DNA from: Flavobacteriales bacterium
GTDB taxonomy: Bacteria > Bacteroidota > Bacteroidia > Flavobacteriales_F > PHOS-HE28
Direction: 5' to 3'
Assembly: GCA_016699575.1 (NCBI GenBank)
Contig: CP064979.1
Span: 3,906,001 to 3,970,000 of the forward strand
DNA length: 64,000 bases
Positions 44,805 to 53,029 of this stretch are shown piece by piece. The number at the start of each line of letters is the position of its first letter. Within the stretch, counting starts at the first letter, position 1. The position numbers and the translations under genes are program-made. The notes beneath the pieces are model-generated. The model worked only from the letters and a program-made list of their open reading frames with translations, ran no database searches and was not told the DNA's origin.

Positions 44805-45802
44805 GCCAAGCTGGGTTCGATGCGTTGCGCCACCTGCCACATGGTCTCGGAACGCATGCCTTTCGTTCGTTCCAAGCTCCTGAAATGTTCCAGCGCTTTC
44901 CGCAGGAAGGCGATGTTGTCTTGAAGGTCTACACCGAAGTTGTGCGGGTGCCACCAGAGGTGATAAATGCCATGGCGCTCCGCCGCATTGGTCATGCTCT
45001 TGGTAATGCGCCTCGATCGCAAAGGTTCAAGCATGCCCAGCTGCTTCGACACCGGCCGGAGGAACCGACTGGCGGGCACGTTCACCGGAAGCGTCCCTTT
45101 CAGCTCGTCAACACGCGGTGTATGGTGACCTGTGACATTCACGTAATGGTCCAGCAATCGAATGGCACGCCGCAATGGTGTGCGACCACTATCGGGCACC
45201 GGCCGGTGCACCCAGTGGTCCTCATTGCCCCGGTAGCACTTCAGCCCTTGTTCAGCGCATGCTTCCAAATAGGTTGGCGCATACTGGTTGCGCGGGAAAA
45301 CGATGCTGCGGATCATATGCCCTTGCTCTTTCGCAACGGTATTGGCGCATGCCAGATCCGCCTTGAACTGCTCAACGGTCTGGCCGGGTTCCAGGCAGTA
45401 GTAATGAGACCACGTGTGCGTGGCGATCTCGTGCTGTCGGCGGGCTGCTATCATATGCAGCGGGCTGGTGCCGAAGTGGTGCGGGTCATCGGCTTCGCTC
45501 TGGCCGACCTGCCCGAAGTGACCATTGAACGGGGAGAGGTTGGCGTCCGCATAGCTCGGCTTCAAGGCCGGTGAAGCACTGAGCATGCCCTGCTTGTCGG
45601 GTTTGAACAAGAGACCGACCGTAGCGAACGTTGCCCGCACCCCGAACTCATCGAACAGATCGAGCATGGCGGGAATGGCCTCCTTTACGCCACGCACATG
45701 CGCACCATAGTCAGCTATCGTGCGGTGGTCGCGAACGCCCCACATCAGCTCGAGATCGAGCGAGATGACGAAAGACCCGTACTGCGAAGGACCGGCGGAC
45801 AT
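44801..45802 (-). CDS. Polysaccharide deacetylase family protein
   Basis: A 333-aa NodB-like protein: SLDLELMWG (Asp/Glu), ATFATVGLLF, the HEIATHTWSHYY zinc-binding motif, SIVFPRNQY and a late HLWWHPHNFG. No signal peptide. With formyltransferase and LTA-synthase-like genes downstream it suggests an envelope glycan modification operon. A -7 box lies 9 nt before the ATG. Confidence 0.82.
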   Translation of the reverse strand: MSAGPSQYGSFVISLDLELMWGVRDHRTIADYGAHVRGVKEAIPAMLDLFDEFGVRATFATVGLLFKPDKQGMLSASPALKPSYADANLSPFNGHFGQVGQSEADDPHHFGTSPLHMIAARRQHEIATHTWSHYYCLEPGQTVEQFKADLACANTVAKEQGHMIRSIVFPRNQYAPTYLEACAEQGLKCYRGNEDHWVHRPVPDSGRTPLRRAIRLLDHYVNVTGHHTPRVDELKGTLPVNVPASRFLRPVSKQLGMLEPLRSRRITKSMTNAAERHGIYHLWWHPHNFGVDLQDNIAFLRKALEHFRSLERTKGMRSETMWQVAQRIEPSLA

Positions 45803-45811
45803 AGCTGCGGC

Positions 45812-45819
45812 CGAAAGTA
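45812..45819 (-). promoter_or_regulatory. -7 box TACTTTCG for the deacetylase operon
   Basis: Minus strand, 9 nt before the ATG at 45802. Confidence 0.55.
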
Positions 45820-45834
45820 GCCGTGCCGGATCGT

Positions 45835-45842
45835 CATCTTTG
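45835..45842 (+). promoter_or_regulatory. -7-like box CATCTTTG for miaE
   Basis: 5 nt before the ATG at 45848. It lies 15 bp from the oppositely facing box at 45812-45819, so the two promoters are back to back. Confidence 0.5.
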
Positions 45843-45847
45843 CCGCC

Positions 45848-46429
45848 ATGTTGAACCTTCAACTGCCCACCGACCCGCGTTGGGTGCATCTGGTGGAACA
45901 GGACCTCCGCCAAGCCATGGTGGACCATGCGTGGTGCGAGCACAAAGCAGCCAGTAATGCCATGTCCATCATCGTCCGCTATCCGGAGCACACGGACCTG
46001 GTGCAGGAACTCACCCGCATTGCCCGTGAGGAGATGGAGCACTTCGGCATGGTGGTGGACCGGATCGAGGCGCGCGGTTGGCAGCTCACCCCGGAGCGCA
46101 AGGACAACTACGTGAACGACCTTCTGCAGTTCGTTCGCAAGGATGGTTCCCGTGAAGAGCGTCTGGTGGACCGACTGTTGTTCAGCGCCATGATCGAAGC
46201 ACGAAGCTGCGAGCGGTTCAAGCTCCTGAGCGAGCGCACCAGCGACGAGGAGCTTCGCACGTTCTACAGGGAACTGATGGAGAGCGAGGCCGGGCACTAC
46301 GCCACCTTCATCGGCTTTGCCCGCAGCGTTGCCCCGCGCATGGACGTTGATGCCCGTTGGAAAGCCTTCCTGGAATACGAAGCCGAAGTAGTTGGCCGCT
46401 ACGGTAAAACCGCCACCATCCATGGCTGA
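45848..46429 (+). CDS. miaE: tRNA-(ms2io6A)-hydroxylase
   Basis: A 193-aa diiron enzyme that hydroxylates the isopentenyl side chain of ms2i6A37 in tRNA. The ferritin-like ligands appear as DHAWCEHKAA, REEMEHFGMV, EARSCERF and ESEAGHYATF. Full length. The stop overlaps the cinA start by 8 nt. Confidence 0.92.
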   Translation: MLNLQLPTDPRWVHLVEQDLRQAMVDHAWCEHKAASNAMSIIVRYPEHTDLVQELTRIAREEMEHFGMVVDRIEARGWQLTPERKDNYVNDLLQFVRKDGSREERLVDRLLFSAMIEARSCERFKLLSERTSDEELRTFYRELMESEAGHYATFIGFARSVAPRMDVDARWKAFLEYEAEVVGRYGKTATIHG

Positions 46430-47690
46430 GCCACATGAGGTGACCGCTGAGGTGCTGAGCATCGGCGACGAACTGCTGATCGGCCAGACCATCAACACCA
46501 ATGCGGCTTGGCTGGGCCAGCAGTTGGCGCTCATTGGTATCCGGTCCCTGCGTTCGCGCGTGATCGGCGATGACCGCTCGGAGATCATCGAAGCGCTGCG
46601 GACCAGTGTGGCCGACGTGGTGCTCATCACCGGTGGGCTGGGGCCTACCAAGGATGACATAACAAAGCACACGTTGTGCGAGTTTTTCGGTGCCCGGCTG
46701 GTTCGCAACAAGATCGTTGAAGAACACATCGAACGGCTCTTCGCCAGTATGGGCCGTGACCCCAAAACCCTACAAGAGGTCAACCGTGCTCAAGCTGATC
46801 TGCCGGAGAACTGCGTTGCCATACCCAATTCAAGAGGCACGGCGAGCGGCATGTGGTTCGAGCAAGGTGGGCGGGTGTTCCTGAGCATGCCCGGTGTCCC
46901 CTACGAGATGAAGGGGATCATGCAGGAGCATGGTTTGGCCAAGCTGCGCCTGCACTTCAAGCCGCCGGTGATCGTGCACCGCACCATCCTCACTGCCGGC
47001 TTGGGGGAGAGCCTGTTGGCCGAGCGTATTGCCGATTGGGAGGATGGGTTGGCCAAGGAAGCGATCAAACTGGCCTACCTGCCTTCTCCAGGGGTGGTCA
47101 AACTCCGGCTTTCCACCTATGCCAACACTGATGAGCAAGGCGCCAAAGCCAGGGTGAACGCCCAAGCCGATGCGCTTTACCGGTCCATACCGGAGCTCAT
47201 TTTCGGTGAAGGAGAGGAGACCCTGGAGGAGGTACTGGGTCGGATGCTGAAGGAACGTGGTCAGACCCTTGCCCTTGCGGAAAGCTGCACAGGCGGCTAC
47301 CTCAGCCATCTGATCACCTCGGTGCCGGGCAGCTCGGCCTATTACATCGGCGGCGTGGTGAGCTACGCCAACGCGGTCAAAATGGAGGAATTGGGCATCC
47401 CGAGCGACATGCTGGACATCAACGGCGCGGTGAGCCAGCCAGTGGCCGAGCGCATGGCCAGTGGCGTACGGGCGGCGTTACGGAGCGACTGGGCCATTGC
47501 CACAACGGGCATCGCCGGCCCGGATGGTGGCACCCACGACAAGCCCGTGGGCACGGTTTGGCTCGCCGTGGCGGGCCCCAACGGGGTGGTGAGCAAGCTG
47601 GGCAACTTCCCGGGCACCCGTGATCTGGTCATTGAACGGGCCGCCCGCAGCGCGCTCAACCTGCTCAGGAAACAACTATCGGGTGGTTGA
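46422..47690 (+). CDS. cinA: CinA family protein (nicotinamide-nucleotide amidase / competence-damage protein)
   Basis: A 422-aa protein. The N-terminal MoCF-type domain has EVLSIGDELLIGQTINTN and LITGGLGPTKDD; the C-terminal NMN deamidase domain has TLALAESCTGGYLSHLIT and IATTGIAGPDGGT. Role: recycling of NMN to nicotinic acid mononucleotide. The ATG at 46422 (MAEPHEVTAEVLS) fits family starts. Confidence 0.92.
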   Translation: MAEPHEVTAEVLSIGDELLIGQTINTNAAWLGQQLALIGIRSLRSRVIGDDRSEIIEALRTSVADVVLITGGLGPTKDDITKHTLCEFFGARLVRNKIVEEHIERLFASMGRDPKTLQEVNRAQADLPENCVAIPNSRGTASGMWFEQGGRVFLSMPGVPYEMKGIMQEHGLAKLRLHFKPPVIVHRTILTAGLGESLLAERIADWEDGLAKEAIKLAYLPSPGVVKLRLSTYANTDEQGAKARVNAQADALYRSIPELIFGEGEETLEEVLGRMLKERGQTLALAESCTGGYLSHLITSVPGSSAYYIGGVVSYANAVKMEELGIPSDMLDINGAVSQPVAERMASGVRAALRSDWAIATTGIAGPDGGTHDKPVGTVWLAVAGPNGVVSKLGNFPGTRDLVIERAARSALNLLRKQLSGG

Positions 47691-47735
47691 TAAGACAGGT
47701 CGGAGCACCCCGTACCATCGTGTTGGAACTTATCC

Positions 47736-47743
47736 TACTTTCG
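47736..47743 (+). promoter_or_regulatory. -7 box TACTTTCG for rpmB
   Basis: 19 nt before the ATG at 47763. It probably drives rpmB-rpmG-DUF4295. Confidence 0.6.
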
Positions 47744-47762
47744 CCGCCCAATTCGACGAGCC

Positions 47763-47999
47763 ATGAGCAAAGTGTGCCAGATCACCGGCAAGCATGTGAT
47801 CACCGGCAATAGCGTGAGCCACTCCAACCGCAAGACCCGCCGCACGTGGGCGCCCAACCTGCAGGACCGCCGGTTCTGGCTGGAGGACGAGAAGCGCTGG
47901 CTGGACCTGCGCGTGAGCACCAATGGTCTCCGCACCATCAGCAAGATCGGCCTGGGCGAGGCGCTGAAGCGTGCCCGGGCGAAAGGCTACCTGAAGTAA
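47763..47999 (+). CDS. rpmB: 50S ribosomal protein L28
   Basis: 78 aa. [27 protein letters not shown] is the L28 start, and [12 protein letters not shown] near the end is normal. First gene of the small ribosomal operon. Confidence 0.96.
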   Translation: MSKVCQITGKHVITGNSVSHSNRKTRRTWAPNLQDRRFWLEDEKRWLDLRVSTNGLRTISKIGLGEALKRARAKGYLK

Positions 48000-48021
48000 A
48001 CCAACAGACACCCGCTGAGCC

Positions 48022-48204
48022 ATGGCCAAGAAGGGCAACCGCGTACAAGTGATCCTGGAGTGCACCGAGCACAAGAACTCGGGCCAGCCGGGCACCAGCC
48101 GCTACATCACCACCAAGAACCGCAAGAACACCACCGAGCGCATGGAGTTGAAGAAATACAACCCCATCCTGCGCAAGATGACCGTTCACAAAGAGATCAA
48201 GTAA
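48022..48204 (+). CDS. rpmG: 50S ribosomal protein L33
   Basis: 60 aa, [18 protein letters not shown] start and [11 protein letters not shown] core. It lacks the four-cysteine set, so it is the zinc-free form. It lies 22 nt after rpmB. Confidence 0.96.
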   Translation: MAKKGNRVQVILECTEHKNSGQPGTSRYITTKNRKNTTERMELKKYNPILRKMTVHKEIK

Positions 48205-48207
48205 GCC

Positions 48208-48363
48208 ATGGCAAAGAAGACCGTTGCAACCCTGAAGAAAGCGGACGCCAAGGTGTTCGTGAAAGTGATCCGCATGGTGAAGAGCGACAAGACCGGCGGA
48301 TACCAGTTCCAAGAGCAGATCATGGCCAGCGAAGAGGTGGACAAGGCCCTCGCCAAGAAGTGA
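48208..48363 (+). CDS. DUF4295 small protein
   Basis: A 51-aa lysine-rich protein, MAKKTVATLKKADAKVFVKV at the start and EVDKALAKK at the end, beginning 3 nt after the rpmG stop. Known knowledge: Bacteroidota place a DUF4295 gene between rpmG and ftsY. The basic composition and operon suggest a ribosome-associated protein; no function is proven. Confidence 0.88.
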   Translation: MAKKTVATLKKADAKVFVKVIRMVKSDKTGGYQFQEQIMASEEVDKALAKK

Positions 48364-48389
48364 TCGAACGTTCCTGATATTCCGGAGAG

Positions 48390-48412
48390 GCCCCGATGCG
48401 TCGGGGCTTTTT
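48390..48412 (+). terminator. Intrinsic terminator after DUF4295
   Basis: GCCCCGA and TCGGGGC pair around TGCG, followed by five T. It separates the ribosomal operon from ftsY. Confidence 0.9.
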
Positions 48413-48424
48413 CATGCACCCACC

Positions 48425-49384
48425 ATGGCATTGTTCGGACTGTTCAAGAAGGCGGCTCCCACGGAGGCCGAGAAAAAAGACCTCGACCAGGGCCTTGAGC
48501 GCTCACGCACGGGCTTTTTCGCCAAGCTGAAACTCGCCATCGCGGGCAAGAGCACCGTTGACGATGACGTACTGGACGAGCTGGAGGGCGTGCTGGTGCA
48601 GAGCGACGTGGGCGTGGACACCACGCTGCGCATCATCAAGCGCATCCAGGACCGCGTGGCCCGCGACAAGTACGTAGGCACCGATCAGCTGAACGGGATC
48701 CTCCGCGAGGAGATCGCAGCGCTGATGAAGGACCCGGAGAACCCGGGCTATGATCTGCCCAAGACGGACGGACCGCACGTCATCATGGTGGTGGGCGTGA
48801 ACGGCGTGGGTAAGACCACCACCATCGGCAAGCTGGCCAACGCCTACAAGAAGGCGGGCAGGAGCGTTCTGTTGGGGGCGGCCGATACCTTCCGTGCAGC
48901 GGCCGTGGACCAACTACGCATCTGGAGCGAGCGTGTTGGGGTTCCCCTCGTGCAGCAAGGCATGGGCGCCGATCCGGCCGCCGTGGCCTTCGATACGGTG
49001 CAGAGCGGCAAGGCGAAAGGAAGCGAGGTGGTCATCATCGACACGGCTGGCCGCCTGCACAATAAGGTGAACCTGATGGCCGAGCTCACCAAGGTGCGCA
49101 ACGTGATGCAGAAGGTCGTCCCCGCGGCGCCGCACGAAGTGTTGCTCGTGCTGGATGCTTCAACGGGCCAGAACGCCTTCGAGCAGGCCAAGGCCTTCAC
49201 GGCCGCAACCCAGGTCACAGGGTTGGTGCTCACGAAGTTGGACGGCACGGCCAAAGGCGGCGTGGCGATCGGTATCAGCGATCAGTTCCAAGTGCCCATA
49301 AAGTACATTGGGGTGGGAGAGGGCATCGACCACCTTCAGGTGTTCGATCGGCACGCCTTCGCGGCGGCGCTTTTCAAACAATAG
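48425..49384 (+). CDS. ftsY: Signal recognition particle receptor FtsY
   Basis: A 319-aa SRP GTPase. The NG domain shows GVNGVGKTTTIGKLA (G1), DTFRAAAVDQL, DTAGRLHNKVNLM (G3), TKLDGTAKGG (G4) and the closing YIGVGEGIDHLQVF. The acidic A domain is short, as in many Bacteroidota. It targets ribosomes to the inner membrane with SRP. Confidence 0.95.
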   Translation: MALFGLFKKAAPTEAEKKDLDQGLERSRTGFFAKLKLAIAGKSTVDDDVLDELEGVLVQSDVGVDTTLRIIKRIQDRVARDKYVGTDQLNGILREEIAALMKDPENPGYDLPKTDGPHVIMVVGVNGVGKTTTIGKLANAYKKAGRSVLLGAADTFRAAAVDQLRIWSERVGVPLVQQGMGADPAAVAFDTVQSGKAKGSEVVIIDTAGRLHNKVNLMAELTKVRNVMQKVVPAAPHEVLLVLDASTGQNAFEQAKAFTAATQVTGLVLTKLDGTAKGGVAIGISDQFQVPIKYIGVGEGIDHLQVFDRHAFAAALFKQ

Positions 49385-49387
49385 GAC

Positions 49388-49789
49388 CTAAACGGCCTTG
49401 GCGTTGCCGCGGTCCTGGACCGGCACCACGGTCATCGGCATGCCGAGCATTTCGCTGAGCATGGCTTCGGTCTCCAGCAGGAGTTCATCGTCCTCTTCAA
49501 TGTGCCACTCCACGGTCACCTGGCTGCCCATGGTGTTGGCATCCTTGATCTGCTTCAGCAGCATGTAGAGGGCCTTCAGGGAGGTGCTGTTGAAGTACGA
49601 CAGCTTCACGCGGAAGGGAATGGGACGGGTGATGTCCACCAGGTTGTTGGCCAGCCAATCGAGCACGGGCTGGTAGAACTCGCTGGCATTCTCCGGGATG
49701 GAACAGCCTGTGAGTTCCAACGTGTCGCTGGCAGGCTCGAACCACACGCCGGGCGTGTTGTCGGTTTGGGGGATGATCAACGGGTTCAT
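49388..49789 (-). CDS. siaC: SiaC family regulatory phosphoprotein (DUF1987)
   Basis: A 133-aa STAS-like protein. The segment LSYFNSTSLKALYMLL holds the candidate phosphosite (Thr69 or a neighbouring Ser). In Pseudomonas SiaC is phosphorylated by SiaB and, when unphosphorylated, binds a diguanylate cyclase. Here it follows siaB after 6 nt; no SiaA-type phosphatase or cyclase is in the window. It converges on ftsY with 3 nt between stops. Confidence 0.83.
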   Translation of the reverse strand: MNPLIIPQTDNTPGVWFEPASDTLELTGCSIPENASEFYQPVLDWLANNLVDITRPIPFRVKLSYFNSTSLKALYMLLKQIKDANTMGSQVTVEWHIEEDDELLLETEAMLSEMLGMPMTVVPVQDRGNAKAV

Positions 49790-49795
49790 GAGGGC

Positions 49796-50284
49796 TTAGT
49801 TCAAGGGTGCGGCCACTTGGCTGGTGCACAGGTATTCGTTGCTATTCTCGGCGGCTGGCTGTGCGGTCGCCACAAGGCGGCTTCCGGTCTTCTTGGCGAT
49901 CTGCAGGAAACCGAGGCCGGCCCCGCCTTTCGCTCCGAAGCTCTCGTTCGTGAGCTGCTGGCGGAACGCATCGGCCACCTGGTCGGGGGTCATGCTGTTG
50001 ATACCGTCCACGATCTGTACCAAACGCTCGGCATCCTCTCGCATGGCGTGGTTGGAAATGCTCACCACGAGGTGGTTCCCCTCGATGCGCCATTCGAAGT
50101 TCACGCCACCGGAGCTGCAATAGCGCTGGGCATTGTCGAGCAGCTCCAACGCGATACCGCAGAGCTTTTTCAGGTCGTTGCGCTTGCCCATGTTGGCGAG
50201 CGAGACGACGTTCAGCAGGTCGATCAGCTGAACACGCACCTCGGAACTGAGGCGGCCTTCGTATTGGATGTGGTTCTGGCTCAT
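49796..50284 (-). CDS. siaB: SiaB family protein kinase (DUF6272)
   Basis: A 162-aa GHKL-type kinase-like protein. An N-box-like ELLDNAQRYCSSGG (about 47-60) and a glycine-rich lid SFGAKGGAGLGFLQIAKKTG (about 115-134) are visible. It is the expected kinase of SiaC. The ATG at 50284 (MSQNHIQYEG) is preferred over a longer frame that would overlap the rimO promoter. Confidence 0.8.
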   Translation of the reverse strand: MSQNHIQYEGRLSSEVRVQLIDLLNVVSLANMGKRNDLKKLCGIALELLDNAQRYCSSGGVNFEWRIEGNHLVVSISNHAMREDAERLVQIVDGINSMTPDQVADAFRQQLTNESFGAKGGAGLGFLQIAKKTGSRLVATAQPAAENSNEYLCTSQVAAPLN

Positions 50285-50341
50285 TGAGGCGGGGCCTTCA
50301 ACGCCGGTCAGGATGGAAGGGTTACACCCCGTGCCGTTCCG

Positions 50342-50349
50342 TTCCTTTG
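50342..50349 (+). promoter_or_regulatory. -7-like box TTCCTTTG for rimO
   Basis: 8 nt before the ATG at 50358; one mismatch to TAnnTTTG. Confidence 0.45.
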
Positions 50350-50357
50350 CGGCCCGC

Positions 50358-51701
50358 ATGAAAGCCAAGACCCTCAAGCCCACCAAGGTGAACGTCGTTA
50401 CCCTTGGCTGTTCGAAGAACACCTTCGATAGTGAGGTGATGATGGCCCAGTTGAAGGCCAACGGCATCAGTGTGGACCACGAAAGCGAGAACGGGGAGCA
50501 CAATGTGGTGGTGATCAATACCTGCGGATTCATCGACAACGCCAAGCAGGAGAGCATCGACACCATCCTCAGCTACGCCAAGGCCAAGGATCAGGGACTG
50601 GTGGAGAAGGTGTACGTGACTGGTTGCCTCAGTCAGCGTTACGCTCCCGAGCTGAAGGCCGAGATCCCACAGGTGGACGCCTGGTTCGGCACGCGCGACC
50701 TGCCGAGGCTGCTGAAGACCCTAAAGGCCGACTACAAGCACGAACTGGTGGGGGAGCGGCTGCTGACCACGCCCGCGCACTTCGCCTATTTCAAGATCAG
50801 CGAGGGCTGCGACCGCAAGTGCTCGTTCTGCGCCATACCGCTCATGCGCGGCAAGCACGTGAGCACGCCCATGGAGCAGTTGGTCGCCAATGCCAAGGGC
50901 TTGGCCGCGCAAGGCGTGAAGGAGCTGATCCTCATCGCACAGGACCTCACGTACTACGGGCTCGACATCTACAAGAAGCGCAACCTGAGCGAGCTGCTGG
51001 CGCAATTGAGCGATGTGGAAGGCATCGATTGGATCCGCCTTCATTACGCCTTCCCCAGCGGCTTCCCCATGGATGTGCTGGATGTGATGCGGGACCGCAG
51101 CAACATCTGCAAGTACCTGGACATGCCCCTACAGCACGGCAGCACTCGCATGCTCACGCGCATGCGCCGTGGCATAACCCAAGAGAAGACCGAGCGTTTG
51201 GTACAGGACATCCGGGAGCGCGTGCCGGGCATTGCCATCCGCACCACGCTCATCGCCGGCTTCCCGGGCGAAACTGAAGAAGACCACGAGGACGGCCTGC
51301 GCTGGATCGAACGCATGCGCTTCGACCGGCTAGGCTGCTTCACCTACAGCCACGAGGAAGATACGCACGCCCACACCTTCGAGGACGATGTGCCCTTCGA
51401 GGTGAAACAGCAACGCGCCAACGAGATGATGGAGGTGCAAGGCGGCATCAGCTACGAGCTGAACCAGGCCAAGGTGGGCCGCACATTCCGTGTGCTGGTG
51501 GACAAGGCCGAGGGCGGTTTCTACCACGCCCGCACCGAGCACGATTCACCCGAGGTGGACAACGACGTCCTCATCCCGCTTGCTCCCTTCCCCACCGGGG
51601 AAGGGCCGGGGATGGGGTCACTGCGCATCGGCGACTTTGCGGAGGTGAGGATCACGGGGGCGAGAGAGCATGAGTTGGAGGGGGGTGTTGCAATGCTCTG
51701 A
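50358..51701 (+). CDS. rimO: Ribosomal protein S12 methylthiotransferase
   Basis: A 447-aa radical SAM enzyme that methylthiolates Asp of ribosomal protein S12. UPF0004 domain with TLGCSKNTFDSEVM and INTCGFIDNAKQES, radical-SAM cluster GCDRKCSFCAIP (CX3CX2C), and a C-terminal TRAM domain. In the TRAM part, about residues 408-422 (LAPFPTGEGPGMGS) are encoded by a palindromic repeat inserted in frame; family members read directly from DNDVLI-like to LRIGDF-like residues. The enzyme may remain active since the site is a loop (inference). Confidence 0.92.
   Translation: MKAKTLKPTKVNVVTLGCSKNTFDSEVMMAQLKANGISVDHESENGEHNVVVINTCGFIDNAKQESIDTILSYAKAKDQGLVEKVYVTGCLSQRYAPELKAEIPQVDAWFGTRDLPRLLKTLKADYKHELVGERLLTTPAHFAYFKISEGCDRKCSFCAIPLMRGKHVSTPMEQLVANAKGLAAQGVKELILIAQDLTYYGLDIYKKRNLSELLAQLSDVEGIDWIRLHYAFPSGFPMDVLDVMRDRSNICKYLDMPLQHGSTRMLTRMRRGITQEKTERLVQDIRERVPGIAIRTTLIAGFPGETEEDHEDGLRWIERMRFDRLGCFTYSHEEDTHAHTFEDDVPFEVKQQRANEMMEVQGGISYELNQAKVGRTFRVLVDKAEGGFYHARTEHDSPEVDNDVLIPLAPFPTGEGPGMGSLRIGDFAEVRITGAREHELEGGVAML
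51585..51605. repeat. Palindromic element inserted in frame in rimO
   Basis: CCCTTCCCC and GGGGAAGGG pair perfectly around ACC; followed by gccggggatgggg. It is a typical intergenic repeat sequence found here inside a reading frame. Confidence 0.75.
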
Positions 51702-51715
51702 CGCCTTCGACCGCA

Positions 51716-52117
51716 ATGCCTTCTCCTTCTGACCCAATGACTATGATGCCAGAGCACGATCCCGCGAGACACCTCGGTGATTCGTTCAGTGGTGCCCTGA
51801 GAACGTTTGCCTACTTCATGTCCAGCGGCACTCATTACATGCTCGAAGGAGTTGACTACATGAAGTTCTATGGCGCAGCACCAAGTGTCATTGAGAAGGT
51901 GTTCGCCATCTATGCCAATGTGATCAAACTGGATTCTGAAGGAGCCGTGGTCAATGCGAAATGGGCGGAGAAGCGTGCAACTGACTACTTGCGCGCATAC
52001 TGCGACCCGAACTATGTGGTGAACCCTCCTTTCGATGATTGGGAGACCGCTCTGCACGAGCCACCTCCACTTGTGGACATAGACGGAAAGTTCGATGGGC
52101 GCGGCGGGACTATTTAG
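51716..52117 (+). CDS. DUF7677-like hypothetical protein
   Basis: A 133-aa soluble protein with ALRTFAYFMSSGTHYMLEGVDY, VIEKVFAIYANVIKLDSEGAVVN and YCDPNYVVNPPFDDWETALHE, a pattern I associate with DUF7677; the label is tentative. An internal ATG at 51737 is a possible alternative start. Function unknown. Confidence 0.6.
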   Translation: MPSPSDPMTMMPEHDPARHLGDSFSGALRTFAYFMSSGTHYMLEGVDYMKFYGAAPSVIEKVFAIYANVIKLDSEGAVVNAKWAEKRATDYLRAYCDPNYVVNPPFDDWETALHEPPPLVDIDGKFDGRGGTI

Positions 52118-52119
52118 TT

Positions 52120-52137
52120 CGGTCCCTAGGAGGACCG
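52120..52137. terminator. Hairpin between convergent genes
   Basis: CGGTCC and GGACCG pair around CTAGGA, filling the gap between the stops at 52117 and 52139. No T-tract. Confidence 0.5.
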
Positions 52138-52138
52138 G

Positions 52139-53011
52139 TCAGAACTCTATCACGCTCTTCTTCCGTCCCTTCTTGGGCTTCTTGGGGATCTTGTCGGCGT
52201 CGGTAAGGCAGTAGTTCTTCTGGATGAAGATGGCGTCCTTGTCGCCTTTCTGCGCGCTGATGCGCCAGCTCTCGCAAGCCTTCTGTTTGTCCTTGAGCTG
52301 GTAGTAGCAGTCGCCACGGTAGTAGTAGGCTTCAGCGGCGCCGGTATCGGCCCGCGCGATCACGTCGTCGAGCTTCACAATGGCTTCCTCCCAGCGCTCT
52401 TCGTCGTAGAGCAGCATGGCCAGCGCCATGGCACCACCGGGGATGGTGCTCTTCATCTTCAGCGCGGCTTCCACCTCTTGCATTCCCTCTTCCGTGCGTT
52501 GCTCTTCGCCTTTGATGACGCCGCTCAGGAACAGGGCATCAGCGAACTGGCCGTTCAACTTCATGGCACGCTGGGCATCGCGCAGGGCACCGGGGTTATC
52601 GCCGCCCATGTACTTCGCGCAGGCGCGGTTGTACAGGATGTCCGCATCGTCCGGGGTCAGCTCCAACGCTTTGTCCAGGTCGGTGAGGGCTCCGTTGAGG
52701 TTGCCGGTGGTGATGCGGGCAGCGCTGCGGCTCACGTACGCCCTGGCGTCGGACTTGTCGAGCTTGATGGCTTGGGAATAGTCCTCAAGGGATGCCTTGT
52801 GCTCGTTGCGCTTCTGCTTGCAATCGCCGCGGAGCTTCCAGGCTTTGGCCAAGGTCGGATCGGCAGCAATGGCGCTATCGGCCAATGCGTGCGCGGCGCT
52901 CCAATTGCCAGCTGTGTAGGCGGCTTGGGCGTTCAAGAGGTGTTCATCGGCCGGGCCTTGGGCCACGGCCAGCAGGGGAGCAACGAGCAAGGAGAACAAT
53001 GCGAGGCGCAT
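52139..53011 (-). CDS. Periplasmic TPR-repeat protein
   Basis: A 290-aa protein with a signal peptide (LALFSLLVAPLLAVAQG) and about six TPR units (AKAWKLRGDCKQKRNEHKAS, DADILYNRACAKYMGGDNPG), ending in a lysine-rich tail (KKPKKGRKKS). It is probably a scaffold. A CATCTTTG box is 5 nt before the ATG. Confidence 0.82.
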   Translation of the reverse strand: MRLALFSLLVAPLLAVAQGPADEHLLNAQAAYTAGNWSAAHALADSAIAADPTLAKAWKLRGDCKQKRNEHKASLEDYSQAIKLDKSDARAYVSRSAARITTGNLNGALTDLDKALELTPDDADILYNRACAKYMGGDNPGALRDAQRAMKLNGQFADALFLSGVIKGEEQRTEEGMQEVEAALKMKSTIPGGAMALAMLLYDEERWEEAIVKLDDVIARADTGAAEAYYYRGDCYYQLKDKQKACESWRISAQKGDKDAIFIQKNYCLTDADKIPKKPKKGRKKSVIEF

Positions 53012-53016
53012 GGATA

Positions 53017-53024
53017 CAAAGATG
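53017..53024 (-). promoter_or_regulatory. -7-like box CATCTTTG for the TPR gene
   Basis: Minus strand, 5 nt before the ATG at 53011, the same octamer and distance as at miaE and at 20995. Confidence 0.5.
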
Positions 53025-53029
53025 GCCGC

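Noticed and set aside
45803..46783. N-terminal extension of the deacetylase by 327 residues
   Set aside because: It is antisense to miaE and cinA and lacks domain features. The ATG at 45802 follows a -7 box.
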